Source: Ridgeia piscesae
Taxonomy: Eukaryota; Annelida; Polychaeta; Sabellida; Siboglinidae
NCBI GenBank assembly: GCA_025642075.2
Contig: JAODUO010000151.1
Span: 206,001-270,000, forward strand
Length of the DNA: 64,000 nt
Direction of reading: 5' to 3'
Part shown: positions 22,413 through 56,470 of the stretch, in pieces
How the letters are laid out: each line of letters starts with the position of its first letter
Position numbering within the stretch: the first letter of the stretch is position 1
Made by a program: the position numbers and the translations under genes
The notes under the pieces: generated by a model
The model's input: the letters and a program-made list of their open reading frames with translations, nothing else
Database searches by the model: none
Told to the model about the DNA's origin: nothing

Positions 22413-22645
22413 ACGGTTCCTTGCCAGGCCACGCACATCTTTCTCCGATGCGCTTGGTGCTGATCACAAGCACCAGCTCCACACCGGGGCTCCTGACTTG
22501 ATAGAATGGCTAAACAAATCACACTATGAAATATAGAGGCACTGCAAACAGCGGGTCTGTAAGTAATCTTGTTGCACGTACACATTTGTAACTTTTATCC
22601 TCTAAGAAACTATCAGAGATGTAAATATAGTATGTATACTATGTA

Positions 22646-22858
<213 letters not shown>

Positions 22859-23374
22859 GTATTTAAATTATGTCTACCTCAAACAGTTACATTTATATAA
22901 CAATTATTCGAGTTTAATTGTACTGGCAACTTCAGGATCTGCCGTCGAAATGAAGTCATCTGGTGATACAAGTCAAACTACATGAAGCCGTGTACCATCC
23001 TGTGAGGATGGTAAGCATCAAATACTCTTCTCGGCAGGATCTCGCAGGCGAGAGTCAGATATGCGATATTATACGTAACCACGAGAATGACGTAACTGTT
23101 GTGCGCGTTATTTCCGCCTGGTTCTTGCAAGGCAGATGTAGACCTACGTCTTTTGTAGTTACTAAGTACTATAATACAGCGACGCTTACAGCAATGGAAA
23201 GACTTAGAACAGTCAGTGACACGGCTACCACTGATAAGGTAAGTCCACCCTTTATTCACATTATATAATAGCAGGACGTAGTTTACTTGAAACAGACACG
23301 TTTAGACCTGAATTTCTGCAGACATACGAAGATGTCATACCGGGGAAGGACATATTCAGACAACATGCATCAGA

Positions 23375-24085
23375 TGGCGTGTTCTACAAGACGATCAAAG
23401 ATGCGTAAGATGGTGTGTTGTACAAGAAGATCAAAGATGCATACGATGGTGTGTTGTACAAGAAAGTAAAAAAGGCATAAGATGGTGTGTTGTACAAGAA
23501 GATCAAAGATGCAGAAGATGTTGTGTTTTACAAGAAGATCAAAGATGCATACGATGGTGTGTTCTACAAGAAGGTCAAAGATGCATATGATGGTATGTTT
23601 TACAAGAAGATCATCAAAGATGCAGAAGATGGTGTGTTCTACTAGAAGATCAAAGATGCATAAGATGGTGTGTTCTACAAGAAGATCAAATATGCATAAG
23701 ATGGTGTGTTTTACAAGACGGTCATCAAAGATGCATAAGATGGTGTGTTCTACAAGAAGATCAAAGATGCAGAAGATGGTGTGTTCTACAAGAAGATCAA
23801 AGATGCATAAGATGGTGTGTTCTACAAGAAGATCAAAGATGCATAAGATGGTGTGTTCTACAAGAAGATCAAAGATGCAAAGATGGTGTGTTCTACAAGA
23901 AGATCAAAGATGCATAAGATGGTGTGTTCTACAAGAAGATCATCAAGTATGCAGGAAGATGGTGTGTTTACAAGAGGATCAAAGATGCATAAGATGGTGT
24001 GTTCTACAAGAAGATCAAAGATGCATAGATGGTAGTGTTCTACAAGAAGATCAAAGATGCACAAGATGGTGTGTTCTAAAGAGAC
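23375..24085. repeat. 36-bp minisatellite, about 20 copies
   Basis: The unit contains GATGGTGTGTTCTACAAGAA followed by GATCAAAGATGCAT. The 36-bp period keeps a 12-residue repeat (MVCSTRRSKMHK) open on the + strand over about 200 codons. I regard this as a property of the period, not evidence of a gene. Confidence 0.9.
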
Positions 24086-24250
24086 TGAGAAGATGACTGA
24101 TGGGTGTCACAAGAAGATCGGAGAAGAGTGATAAGGATGGGTGTACAAGAGACTAAAATGAGATGATGGTGGAAAGAAGTACTAAAGAGTGAGAGGAGAA
24201 GGTGACTGGTCTGGAAAGAGATGAAAGATGCGGAGGGAAATGAGCTGATG
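24086..24250. repeat. Scrambled junction between two minisatellites
   Basis: This stretch mixes fragments of the 36-bp unit (ACAAGAAGATC) and the 28-bp unit (AGAGACTGGAGAAGG) with many single-base differences. It is either a hybrid recombination zone or poor consensus sequence. Confidence 0.5.
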
Positions 24251-26128
24251 CTAGGAGGAAAGAGACTGGAGAAGGTGACTGGAGGGAAAGAGACTGGAGA
24301 AGGTGACTGGAGGGAAAGAGATAGAGAGGTACTCGAGAAAGATGATGGAGGTTCTAAAGAAGGAAAGATGACATGGAAGAGGTGACTCGGAGGAAAGAGA
24401 CTGGAGAAGGTTTGACTGGAGCGAAAGAGCAGAAGTGACTGGAGGGAAAGAGACTGGAGAAGGTGAGGATCGATGATAAAGGTGATCTGGAGGGAAAGAG
24501 ACTGGAGAAGGTGACTGGAGGGAAAGAGACTGGAGAAGGTGACTGGAGGACGAAAGAGACTGGAGAAGGTGACTGGAGGGAAAGAGACGGGGTGACTGGA
24601 GGGAAAGAGACTGGAGAAGGTGACTGGAGGGAAAGAGACTGGATAAGGTGACTGGAGGGAAAGAGACTGGAGAAGGTGACTGGAGGGAAAGAGACTGGAG
24701 AAGGTGACTGGAGGGAAAGAGACTGGAGAAGGTGACTGGAGGGAAAGAGACTGGAGAAGGTGACTGGAGGGAAAGAGACTAGGGAAAGAGACTGGAGAAG
24801 GTGACTGGAGGGAAAGAGACTGGAGAAGGTGAATGGAGAAGGTGACCGGAGGGAAATAAGACTGGAGGAAGGTGAATGGAGGGAAAGAGACTGGAGAAGG
24901 TGAATGGAGGGAAAGAGACTGGAGAAGGTGAATGGAGGGAAAGAGACTGGAGAAGGTGACTGGAGGGAAAGAGACTGGAGAAGGTGACTGGAGGGAAAGA
25001 GACTGGAGAAGGTGACTGGAGGGAAAGAGACTGGAGAAGGTGACTGGAGGGAAAGAGACTGGAGAAGGTGACTGGAGGGAAAGAGACTGGAGAAGGTGAC
25101 TGGAGGGAAAGAGACTAGGGAAAGAGACTGGAGAAGGTGACTGGAGGGAAAGAGACTGGATAAGGTGACTGGAGGGAAAGAGACTGGAGAAGGTGACTGG
25201 AGGGAAAGAGACTGGAGAAGGTGACTGGAGGGAAGAGACTGGAAAGGTGACTGGAGGGAAAGAGACTGGAGAAGGTGACTGGAGGGAAAGAGACTGGATA
25301 AGGTGACTGGAGGGAAAGAGACTGGAGAAGGTGACTGGAGGGAAAGAGACTAGGGAAAGATACTGGAGAAGGTGACTGGAGGGAAAGAGACTGGAGAAGG
25401 TGAATGGAGAAGGTGACCGGAGGGAAAAAGACTGGAGAAGGTGACTGGAGGGAAAGAGACTGGAGAAGGTGAATGGAGGGAAAGAGACTGGAGAAGGTGA
25501 ATGGAGGGAAAGAGACTGGAGAAGGTGAATGGAGGGAAAGAGACTGGAGAAGGTGACGGAGGGAAAGAGACTGGAGAAGGTGACTGGAGGGAAAGAGACT
25601 GGAGAAGGTGACTGGAGGGAAAGAGACTGGAGAAGGTGACTGGAGGGAAAGAGACTGGAGAAGGTGACTGGAGGGAAAGAGACTGGAGAAGGTGACTGGA
25701 GGGAAAGAGACTGGAGAAGGTGAATGGAAAAGGTGACCGGAGGGAAAGAGACTGGAGGAGGTGACTGGAGGGAAAGAGACTGGAGAAGGTGAATGGAGGG
25801 AAAGAGACTGGAGAAGGTGACCGGAGGGAAAGAGACTGGAGAAGGTGACTGGAGGGAGAGAGACTGGATAAGGTGACTGGAGGGAAAGAGACTGGAGAAG
25901 GTGACTGGAGGGAAAGAGACTGGAGAAGGTGACTGGAGGGAAAGAGACTGGAGAAGGTGACTGGAGGGAAAGAGACTGGAGAAGGTGACTGGAGGGAAAG
26001 AGACTGGAGAAGGTGAATGGAGAAGGTGACCGGAGGGAAAGAGACTGGAGAAGGTGACCGGAGGGAAAGAGACTGGAGAAGGTGAATGGAGGGAAAGAGA
26101 CTGGAGAAGGTGACTGGAGGGAAAGAGA
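24251..26128. repeat. 28-bp purine-rich minisatellite, about 65 copies
   Basis: The unit is built from GGAAAGAGACTGGAGAAGG plus TGACTGGAG. Variants with TGAATGG, TGACCGG and GATAAGG mark sub-blocks that recur in the same order at about 24,780-24,900, 25,345-25,480 and 25,715-25,830, suggesting higher-order duplication. The minus strand is stop-free in all frames because the period is not a multiple of three. Confidence 0.95.
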
Positions 26129-28859
26129 CAGTTCCGAAGCTGACGGATGAGAAGATAAATTAAAAAGTCGCGTTAGTAGACCAATTTCTTTGATATTGTC
26201 ATTATTTGATATTGTCAACGAATAAACTGGGCTCAGCTTCATTCAACCTGTCAGAACAGCTGGGGATAGAGAAGTGTGAATACCTGTGGGTCAAGATACA
26301 CCATTTTGTCGTCCCTACAGCTCTCAAGCTATGGGATATATAGATAGATAAACCAGTTTTGAACATTGATTCAAAATGTACAAATAAATAAATAAAACGA
26401 GTACAATATCTCAATTTGTCAATAAAACACATTTAATACGACGCATTGTATGCAACAAATATATGTAACATGTTTGTTTTGTACATAAGAATAAACTTTA
26501 CTATTATACATACATACTGCGAATGTAAATTGCACACGCCACGTGGTCGAGAGGTCATACCAACACAAATAACGATCCATTCACACGCACACATACACAA
26601 GGTCCCAGGCTTCGCAACAAAGAGCTTAAATGCTGAAATATCACTTTCGAGTAAGATGGAAACAATGACATTATCTTATAGCTATACTCTTTGCAAAGTA
26701 GACCAGATAACAATGGAACGTAAGCCATTCTGAATCATGTTTTCGACTTGAAAATGTAACGACAATTTGACACTGACTTATTATATCCTCTAAACTGCTT
26801 GCTACAACAACAACTTTGCCACAATTTCATCAGCTATGCTAATTATACATCATCGTATACATGTTAGATTCGTAACTATACATCAAGAGACGAATGTTGA
26901 TGCACTTATACGTGTCGGTGGTAAATAACGCTGAACGTAGGTATATCATACTGATGCGATCAGTACTAGTTATGTATTGACCTTTTTTTATCGTAACAGC
27001 TATTGCGTCAAAAATATACCACCACACACGTTATTCTAATAATAAACGTTCGAGGATTTCATATTGTTATATCTCTAAGTATAAAGAACGTTAAATCAAT
27101 ATTTATTTTGCAGCCACATTGCATGAGGCTACGAATTCTAGCAAACCAAGGCTCTTCGATTGGCACAATACGCGTAAATATACATAGTTCTATGTTAAAA
27201 ATCATCAAAAGAGTATGAAACAGATGTGACATCTGGCATTAACTTGATGCGTGCTTTACCAGTGAATCATTTGCCGCCCATTTAGTAAAATCTCCTGTGC
27301 ACTAAAACGTTAATCATATACACGCTGCGACTTCTCGCGGGTAACGGTATTGACGAACGTGAAACGCCGAGAGCAGGTTGACAAGATCTGTCACACACCA
27401 GTCAGACTGGTCCAATCACACCGCGGCAGAGAAGCCATCCATACAGTTCTTTGGTAAGCTGAACTACAATAAATATACTACAAATAAATACAACGTTACA
27501 CAACATTACATATAATTAGACAATTATGCATTCAAGTTGGATGTGACTCAGTAAAGATGCAGTTCAAATATGTGCATCGTAATCTGCACGATGTTTCACA
27601 AAGCATCTGGTGCATCGTGTCGTTCACTGTTTCTACGATATACACACCGAAGTAAAGATGTTAATTTCTTCAAAGTATCGCAACGCTTTTGTCCCTACAA
27701 ACAAAGCGGTGTCGTTTTCAGTTTTCACAACAACGCCCCTCTGCCGATCAACGCAGTTTTACTGTGGCCATTCGGTCCATGCTTACTGTGTTCTTATTAA
27801 ACGGAAATGACGTCACGTATTTAGTAGTACTTCGTCTTAAGGCCAAGAGACAAGGATCACTTGCGCATACCAAGACGCTGTCAAAGAGCAATGAAAACCG
27901 AAGTTTTGCCGATGACATAATGCGACATCACACTGTACAATAGAAGTTGTGAGTTCTGCATTAACTATAAGCTTATCACAACTGCTAAATGTATTTGATC
28001 CGGTGGTGTATGCGTTGTGACCAACTAACGCGTTTGACTGCAGTACTCGGCAGAGGGCGTTGTAGTGCTCGTCATTCTAACGCAATTATAGCGTCACGTC
28101 TTCTATTAGTTTACCAATTTGCACAATAATTTCCCAGCCAGTTGACATTCGTCGCGATATGTCACGTCGTCGTTGTTTTTATGTTTCTTCTTCCAAACAC
28201 CACAAACATCAGGAGGAGGCTCGTGAAGTTTGCTTGTGTCGTATACAGCAGTCACCCGTGTAGCTCTCTACGGTCAAGGTCACGTGGACATGTAGCAGCG
28301 AGGTGTCAATTGTGATACAGCTGGTCAACCTCGTGTCACCGTCGTTATTAAACACACAGGAAAGCTTTGTGGACTACACGCGGTCAGTCGCCATCGCTTG
28401 CTATACATTTGACACATTCGGACGTTTAAATGTCTTAAGTGTTCTCATTCAACGCACCACACCAACCCTAAGTTATAGTGTACACGGGTTTCGGTGACAT
28501 AAATATGTACAATTTGCAGACAACCCGGTAAAAAACAGCCACGTGACATGCCGCCATATTGTTCCTCCATTTGGAGACACGCCGTGTTGTCCGCGGCTCG
28601 ATGGTCAGTCTCATACGACCAGTGCAACTGTTCCTGCGTTCAGCGCAGCGCCATCTGTGAGACGGCTCACGGACTGTCTCGTGTCGAGTCGCGTTGGTCG
28701 ACGAGAACTTCGTGACCCGAGCCTTAGAAGTGAGAGTGTGAGGTACGCGGTGGCGCCCTCTACACTCACAGCGATGTTGTTTTATGAGCCGCGCCACAAA
28801 GTAAGAAGTAGCGCTCTTTGGTAGTGGTGCCAGATATATGGGCAATGTTCTCAATCTCT
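26129..28859. other. No gene seen between the arrays and the receptor
   Basis: Only short unrelated ORFs. The region from about 28,500 to 28,830 is GC-richer and may include receptor 3' UTR, but I cannot identify a polyadenylation site. Confidence 0.5.
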
Positions 28860-28864
28860 CTGTG

Positions 28865-28865
28865 C

Positions 28866-28938
<73 letters not shown>
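28865..28938. repeat. (GT)n microsatellite
   Basis: Pure GT followed by GTGC/GCGT variants to about 29,075. Confidence 0.95.
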
Positions 28939-28940
<2 letters not shown>

Positions 28941-29425
28941 TGTGGCGCGTGTGCGCGCGTGTGTACGTGCGTGCGTGCGCGTGTGTGTACGATGCGTGCG
29001 TGCGTGTGTGTGTGTGTGTGTGAGTCATTAAGTGAGTGTGTGTGTGTGTGTCTCTGTGCGCGCGCGCGCGTGAGTATTTGTTTGTTATGTGGATTTGTGT
29101 TTGCGTGCTTGAGTACGCTCGTGCAATGTCACATCTACGACTGTTACTCATACACGATATCGTTGACACGCCCACCCGCGGGCGACACGCTGATACTGTC
29201 CCGTACACATATATAACATATCGCAAGGTGCTGACCGCCCGCGCACTGACACACAGCACAGGTCGCCGCACTGCGCCGCGCCGCACGAAGTCTGCTCGTT
29301 CACTCGAGTCGTTGACGCCCGGCCGTGCCTGACTGGCGCCGTAACAGCATCCTCGGCCGAGCGCACAGCACCGGGTGACTGACTAGTGAGTGGGGTGACT
29401 CGCACCTCTCGCCCGTCGCTCGTCA

Positions 29426-50807
<21,382 letters not shown>

Positions 50808-51279
50808 CTGAAACGATGAGGCGACAAAATTATTAGCGTGATTATAAGGCAAATATAACGACACAAAAAGAATACTTTAGGCACAATGGCTACAGTTTGG
50901 TTGCTTCGACAGTCGGACAGAGACAGGCGACAAAATGGTTATCGCGACAGCAAGACAGACACGGTGACATAGAGGGTAGTGCGACAGTCATGCTAGACTT
51001 ACATGACAACAATTTGGTCACTACGACAGTCAGAAAGACATGACGATAATATTGTTAACGTGCCAGTCAGAACAAATATTGCGACTGGTTAGTTGAAGCG
51101 ACAATCACTGCGACATAACGATAACATAGTTAGTACAACATGGTGACAATGACCTTTAAAAAGTGCAAATTGTTGGCAATATATTCAGTGCGATATATTG
51201 CCAATAATCTGTATAGTCAGTACAATAAACCAACTTGACATAGAGACGATGACAAACAAACACAGACTAGAAGGCGACT

Positions 51280-51364
51280 GAAGGGAAGAAGGAAAGAAGG
51301 GAAGAAGGGAAGAAGGGAAGAAGGGAAGAAGGGAAGAAGGGAAGAAGGGAAGAAGGGAAGAAGG
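51280..51364. repeat. (GGGAAGAA)n
   Basis: About ten 8-bp purine units. Confidence 0.9.
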
Positions 51365-52202
51365 GGAAACAGTGAAGGAAGCGTTCTCGGAAAGGTTAGG
51401 TAAACCGTCACGAACGGAAGAACTTTGCTGAAGACGATTCTCTTTGGTATCAATCGGACGGCAGAACACGCTGTGACCCCCACACCTCTAGCGCCCTCTA
51501 GGGGCAGAAGAAGAAAAGACGACACGGTGACGTTATAATCAGCGTATCTGCCACAACATGGTGACAAGGTATCGAAAAGACGGTGACAGTCACGTGTTAC
51601 GTTGACGCCATGGGTGGTCGAGTGGAGGTAAACAGACGCTGTTCCCCAAGTGGTTCCAGGCCGTGTTATCACGCCATCGCCCCACACGACACTGCCCTAT
51701 CAGTCGGCTACTTGTTGATACTGAAGACCCTAAGAAACCATGAACGACACGTCGACTTCACGTAAACTCTATTCTCTTGTAGCGCGTGTACGTATGCACC
51801 CACTGACCCTCAACAGTGTGTATTCGCTCGCACGCAAACACACTCATGCACGCATACGAGCATATTCATGGCTTCGGCTTACAGAGAACCGTTAGATTAG
51901 GAAAGGAAAGCAAACCGAAGGAATGCAAGCCGATTTTCAATGGAACCGATCAGAGTAATGTTATGTTAAAGCCCTGTTTTGGAATATATTCTCTTAAAGT
52001 TGCTTCTGCTGATTGTCGAATGAATCTGTGTGTTCCCATGCACCATGTACCATAATTATAATCACGTTTCGCGACACCATTATACATTGTGATATCTTAT
52101 TATTATGACGTTGATACATAGATAGGTATTGGGGCTTCGGGTAACATTTTGTCATCTTTATTATTTGTATTATATTTAAAAGATTGCGAATCATGTTAGT
52201 AG

Positions 52203-52312
<110 letters not shown>

Positions 52313-52974
52313 TATCCTTATTTATTTGATAACCCAACGAAAGACACAAATGTCATGATTTTTCTCTGTTCAGTAAGCACTTTTAATCACTAATCACTAC
52401 ATGCATTCATTATGAATTTACTTGACGCCTATTTATAGTATCGTTATCATTGAAGACATGGATTGCCAAACAAAACACAATAACATAACTTGGGTCTAAC
52501 CAAAATCGTTAAGGACCGCTGAATTATAGAAAGTTTAAACATTATGTTGATTAAGGGAATTAATTGACGAAATTATATGTTGTGGATAGAACACGCTCGT
52601 GGTGCAAATATAGATGAGAGAGTCACCATTTACTATTTGTTGATTATCTAAAAATAATTATCTGGCATGTAATACGCCAACACCAGTATATTAATGCTAA
52701 TAATTGTAGTAAACAGGTTCAATAAACACGCACATAGTGTCCGGTGTGTGACGGGCCGTGTACTGCACCAGTGGTGTTTTCTCTGTCGTATTTACGTGTG
52801 TTGCAGCATACATTTAGAGACTGCAGTTTATGGATCAACACGTCCGAAATAGAATCATTGACACCGACTCGTCACTTGACCCGGACGACTCAAAGTCGAC
52901 CTTCTGACAATACACAGGGGTGTCACGTGACTGATGCCATCCTCATCTTGATCGTCATCACTATTATAATCACA

Positions 52975-53214
52975 GTCACCATCACCACCATCACCACCAT
53001 CACCACCATCACCACCATCACCACCATCACCACCATCACCACCATCACCACCATCACCACCACCATCACCACCATCACCACCATCACCACCATCACCACC
53101 ATCACCACCATCACCACCATCACCACCATCATCACCATCACCACCATCACCACCACCATCAACACCACCACCATCAACACCACCTCCACCACCACCACCA
53201 CCACCACCACCACC

Positions 53215-53272
<58 letters not shown>

Positions 53273-53380
53273 CCAATACCACCACCAACACCACCAACAC
53301 TACCACCACTACCACCTCCACCACCACCACCACAATCACCACCATCACCACCATCACCACCATCACCACCACCATTAATA
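52975..53380. repeat. (CACCAT/CACCAC/AAC)n triplet-based array
   Basis: ATCACC units pass into pure ACC, then pure AAC, then mixed ACC/ATC. Confidence 0.95.
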
Positions 53381-55411
53381 AATATTCTTAATGATCTCTA
53401 CATCACAAATCCAAACCCATGCCGTAAAACATATCGTATAAAGTGCCAACTTGGGGGTGCAGAGTTTTTAAACATGCAGCTATTTTAGCTTTAAAAGGCG
53501 TATTCGAGCAGACACCCAAGACGACAGCGGCAACGTAAGATCCCTTATTTGCAGCGTCAGGGCAGACGTTTCACACACGTTCGGGCTGGCTGTTTGTGAA
53601 GCGATCTCTCTGCGATTACCGGCTAACGAGCGATTCTCTTGTAAATAATTATACGCTGCCGTTTGATGCGATGAGCGATTGATGTCTGGGTCACGTCAAA
53701 CAAAGTTCGCTCTTGGCAAATTGGCTAATGACACCGAGTAATGCCCATGGCGAGCGATAGAAAGTTCGATATGGTGTGTCGTATGTTTAATTATAGTCAC
53801 ACAGCTATTTATAGTTCAGCTCAACAGGCATGATTTGGTGTGGTTATGTCGGTCATATGCCAAGGTCAATTACGAGCACTCCCTGGACGAAATGGGACAA
53901 GTGTGTCTCTTTTATAGTCCATGGCACTTCCAATCGAAATTAATTAATCACATTAGATCGAATGATCAAATCACGGACAACATTTCGTCCGCTAAACGAC
54001 TGGTCTATTCTGTTACGACATCGATATGGGCGTCGTTTCGACTTCGTTGCAGCTCGTCGATTATTAAATAGGTCAGGTAGCCTTGTTAGGGGCAGATCTG
54101 AACAAACGCCAAAAGATAGTGTTACCAGCAACTCGTTGTTTAATTTTTTTTAGATTCACATATTCACAGCTGTACACACACACAACTAATTACAAATGAC
54201 CAGTACACTTGCTCCAGTGCTATAGTTACACCCAGAACCTTATTGTAATCCCAAACATAATTATTAACATGTCACGGTAACACATCGTTCTAACAATACA
54301 GTTGATCGATAAATAACAAAAATGCTTGTCTGGGATTGTACTAGTTAACAATGCACCTTCTTCGTTTAGTTATGAAACAAAATATCAAAGCGAAATACGA
54401 CATTTCTGGACATCAATCAATATATCAACGCCAAAGGCCAAATTAACATGCCCTCCCGTAAGGAAGTCACAGCAAAAAAAGTCAAAGGTCGCCATGGCAA
54501 CGAGAACACAAAACAACGAAGTGTCTTTTGGACGTTGTATCCATTGTGTGCAACATTATAACATGTATTGACGAGTTTATAGACATCAGTTATGTCTATT
54601 TACGTTCGTGCAATATCACTGCTTCAACAATTGTGCGTGTTCTAAGCACCTACAGACAGTGTTTGCAGAATAAGATCGCAAACCAAACCAGGTCGGTCTT
54701 CTGGCGTTCCGTGTCCATTACCATTAAGAAGCACTGCTATTTTTGCCGAGGGCACGCTATTTTGGGCAACCGTAAAGTTAAACAACAAAGAGGGTTGCAA
54801 ATTTAGAACTAGTGTGGATGCTTACGGTAAACATTTACGTGACCATGTCGACACGATGACGTCAGATTGTAATCAAAACTGACGGTTTTGATGCGAGAAA
54901 TTGTTGAGACCGTGTGACTGTTGAATGTACCGACGCCACACTCAGTGATAAGGTTTATCCAGAAACATAAATTCACATAATAGATGGCGACAAGATAGAT
55001 ATTATCACCATTAACCCAACCTTCACAGTTCACTTGATACAGTTACATAGAGATAAGGACCTCAAAGGCATGCCTACTGCCAACTAAGACATAATAAACC
55101 ACAAGGTTTTTCATACTTTTAAAGAACTTACAATTAAGCATGTGTCATATGACAAAAATAATACGTTGAATAAGCCTGTTGTTGACTGACAGGGCTTGCG
55201 TCATTCTCTACTGGTGCGTTCTGTGCATCTAGCAATGTATGCCTATTTCAACCGGGTGAAGCGACCAGGGGACAATAGGCCTATTTTTGGGCACCAGCTC
55301 ACTACCGGAATTAATGACACAGTGTCGGGGCGTCCGTACTTGCGTTGACATGGCGGGGTTTGGTGCACTTCGAGCGACAGCATGCGTCACTCGCTCTCAC
55401 AGGCAAGACTG
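53381..55411. other. No gene seen
   Basis: AT-rich DNA with only short chance ORFs. The receptor's missing first exon was looked for here without success. Confidence 0.45.
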
Positions 55412-56470
55412 GTGGGTCGGTGGGTCGGTCTGTCGGTGGGTCGGTTGGTGGGTGGGTGGTTGGGTTGGTTGGGTGGTTGGGTGGTTGGGTGGTGGGTGGT
55501 TGGGTGGTTGGGTGGTTGGGTGGTTGGGTGGTTGGGTGGTTGGGTGGTTGGGTGTGGTTGGGTTGTTGGGTTGTTGGGTGGTGGTGGTGGGTGGTGTGGT
55601 TGGGTGGTTGGGTGGTTGGGTGGTTGGGTGGTTGGGTGGTTGGGTGGTTGGCTGGTTGGCTGGTTGGCTGGTTGGCTGGTTGGGAGGGTCCGTCCGTCCG
55701 TCCGTCCGTCCGTCCGTCCGTCCGTCCGTCCGTCCGTCCGTCCGTCCGTCCGTCCGTCCGTCCGTCCGTCCGTCCGTCTCGTCCTGTCTCCGTGTCCTCC
55801 GTCCGTCGTCTTTCGTCCGTCCGTCCGTCCGTCCGTCCGTCCGTCGTCTCGTCGTCCGTCCGTCCGTCTCGTCCGTCGTCTCGTCTCGTCCGTCCGTCCG
55901 TCGTCCGTCCGTCTCGTCCGTCGTCCGTCCGTCCGTCCGTCCGTCCGTCCGTCCGTCCGTCCGTCCGTCCGTCCGTCCGTCCGTCCGTCCGTCCGTCCGT
56001 CCGTCGTCCGTCCGTCCGTCCGTCCGTCGTCGTCCGTCCGTCCGTCCGTCCGTCCGTCCGTCCGTCCGTCCGTCCGTCCGTCCGTCCGTCCGTCCGTCCG
56101 TCCGTCCGTCCGTCCGTCCGTCCGTCCGTCCGTCCGTCCGTCCGTCCGTCCGTCCGTCCGTCCGTCCGTCCGTCCGTCCGTCCGTCCGTCCGTCCGTCCG
56201 TCCGTCCGTCCGTCCGTCGTCGTCCGTCCGTCCGTCCGTCCGTCCGTCCGTCCGTCCGTCCGTCCGTCCGTCCGTCCGTCCGTCCGTCCTGTCCGTCGTC
56301 CGTCGTCGTCCGTCCGTCCGTCCGTCCGTCGTCCGTCCGTCCGTCCGTCCGTCCGTCCGTCCGTCCGTCCGTCCGTCCGTCCGTCCGTCCGTCCGTCCGT
56401 CCGTCCGTCCGTCCGTCCGTCCGTCCGTCCGTCCGTCCGTCCGTCCGTCCGTCCGTCCGTCCGTCCGTCG
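55412..56470. repeat. (GGTTGGGT)n then (CCGT)n array
   Basis: About 270 bp of an 8-bp G/T-rich repeat (with GGTTGGCT at the right) meets about 780 bp of GTCC at about 55,688. The GTCC part has several GTCGTC and GTCTCGTC slips. Confidence 0.97.

Noticed and set aside
18141..22585. Giant 1,431- and 1,435-aa minus-strand ORFs as genes
   Set aside because: The openness follows from the stop-free 26-bp unit; the flanks add only short unrelated peptide.
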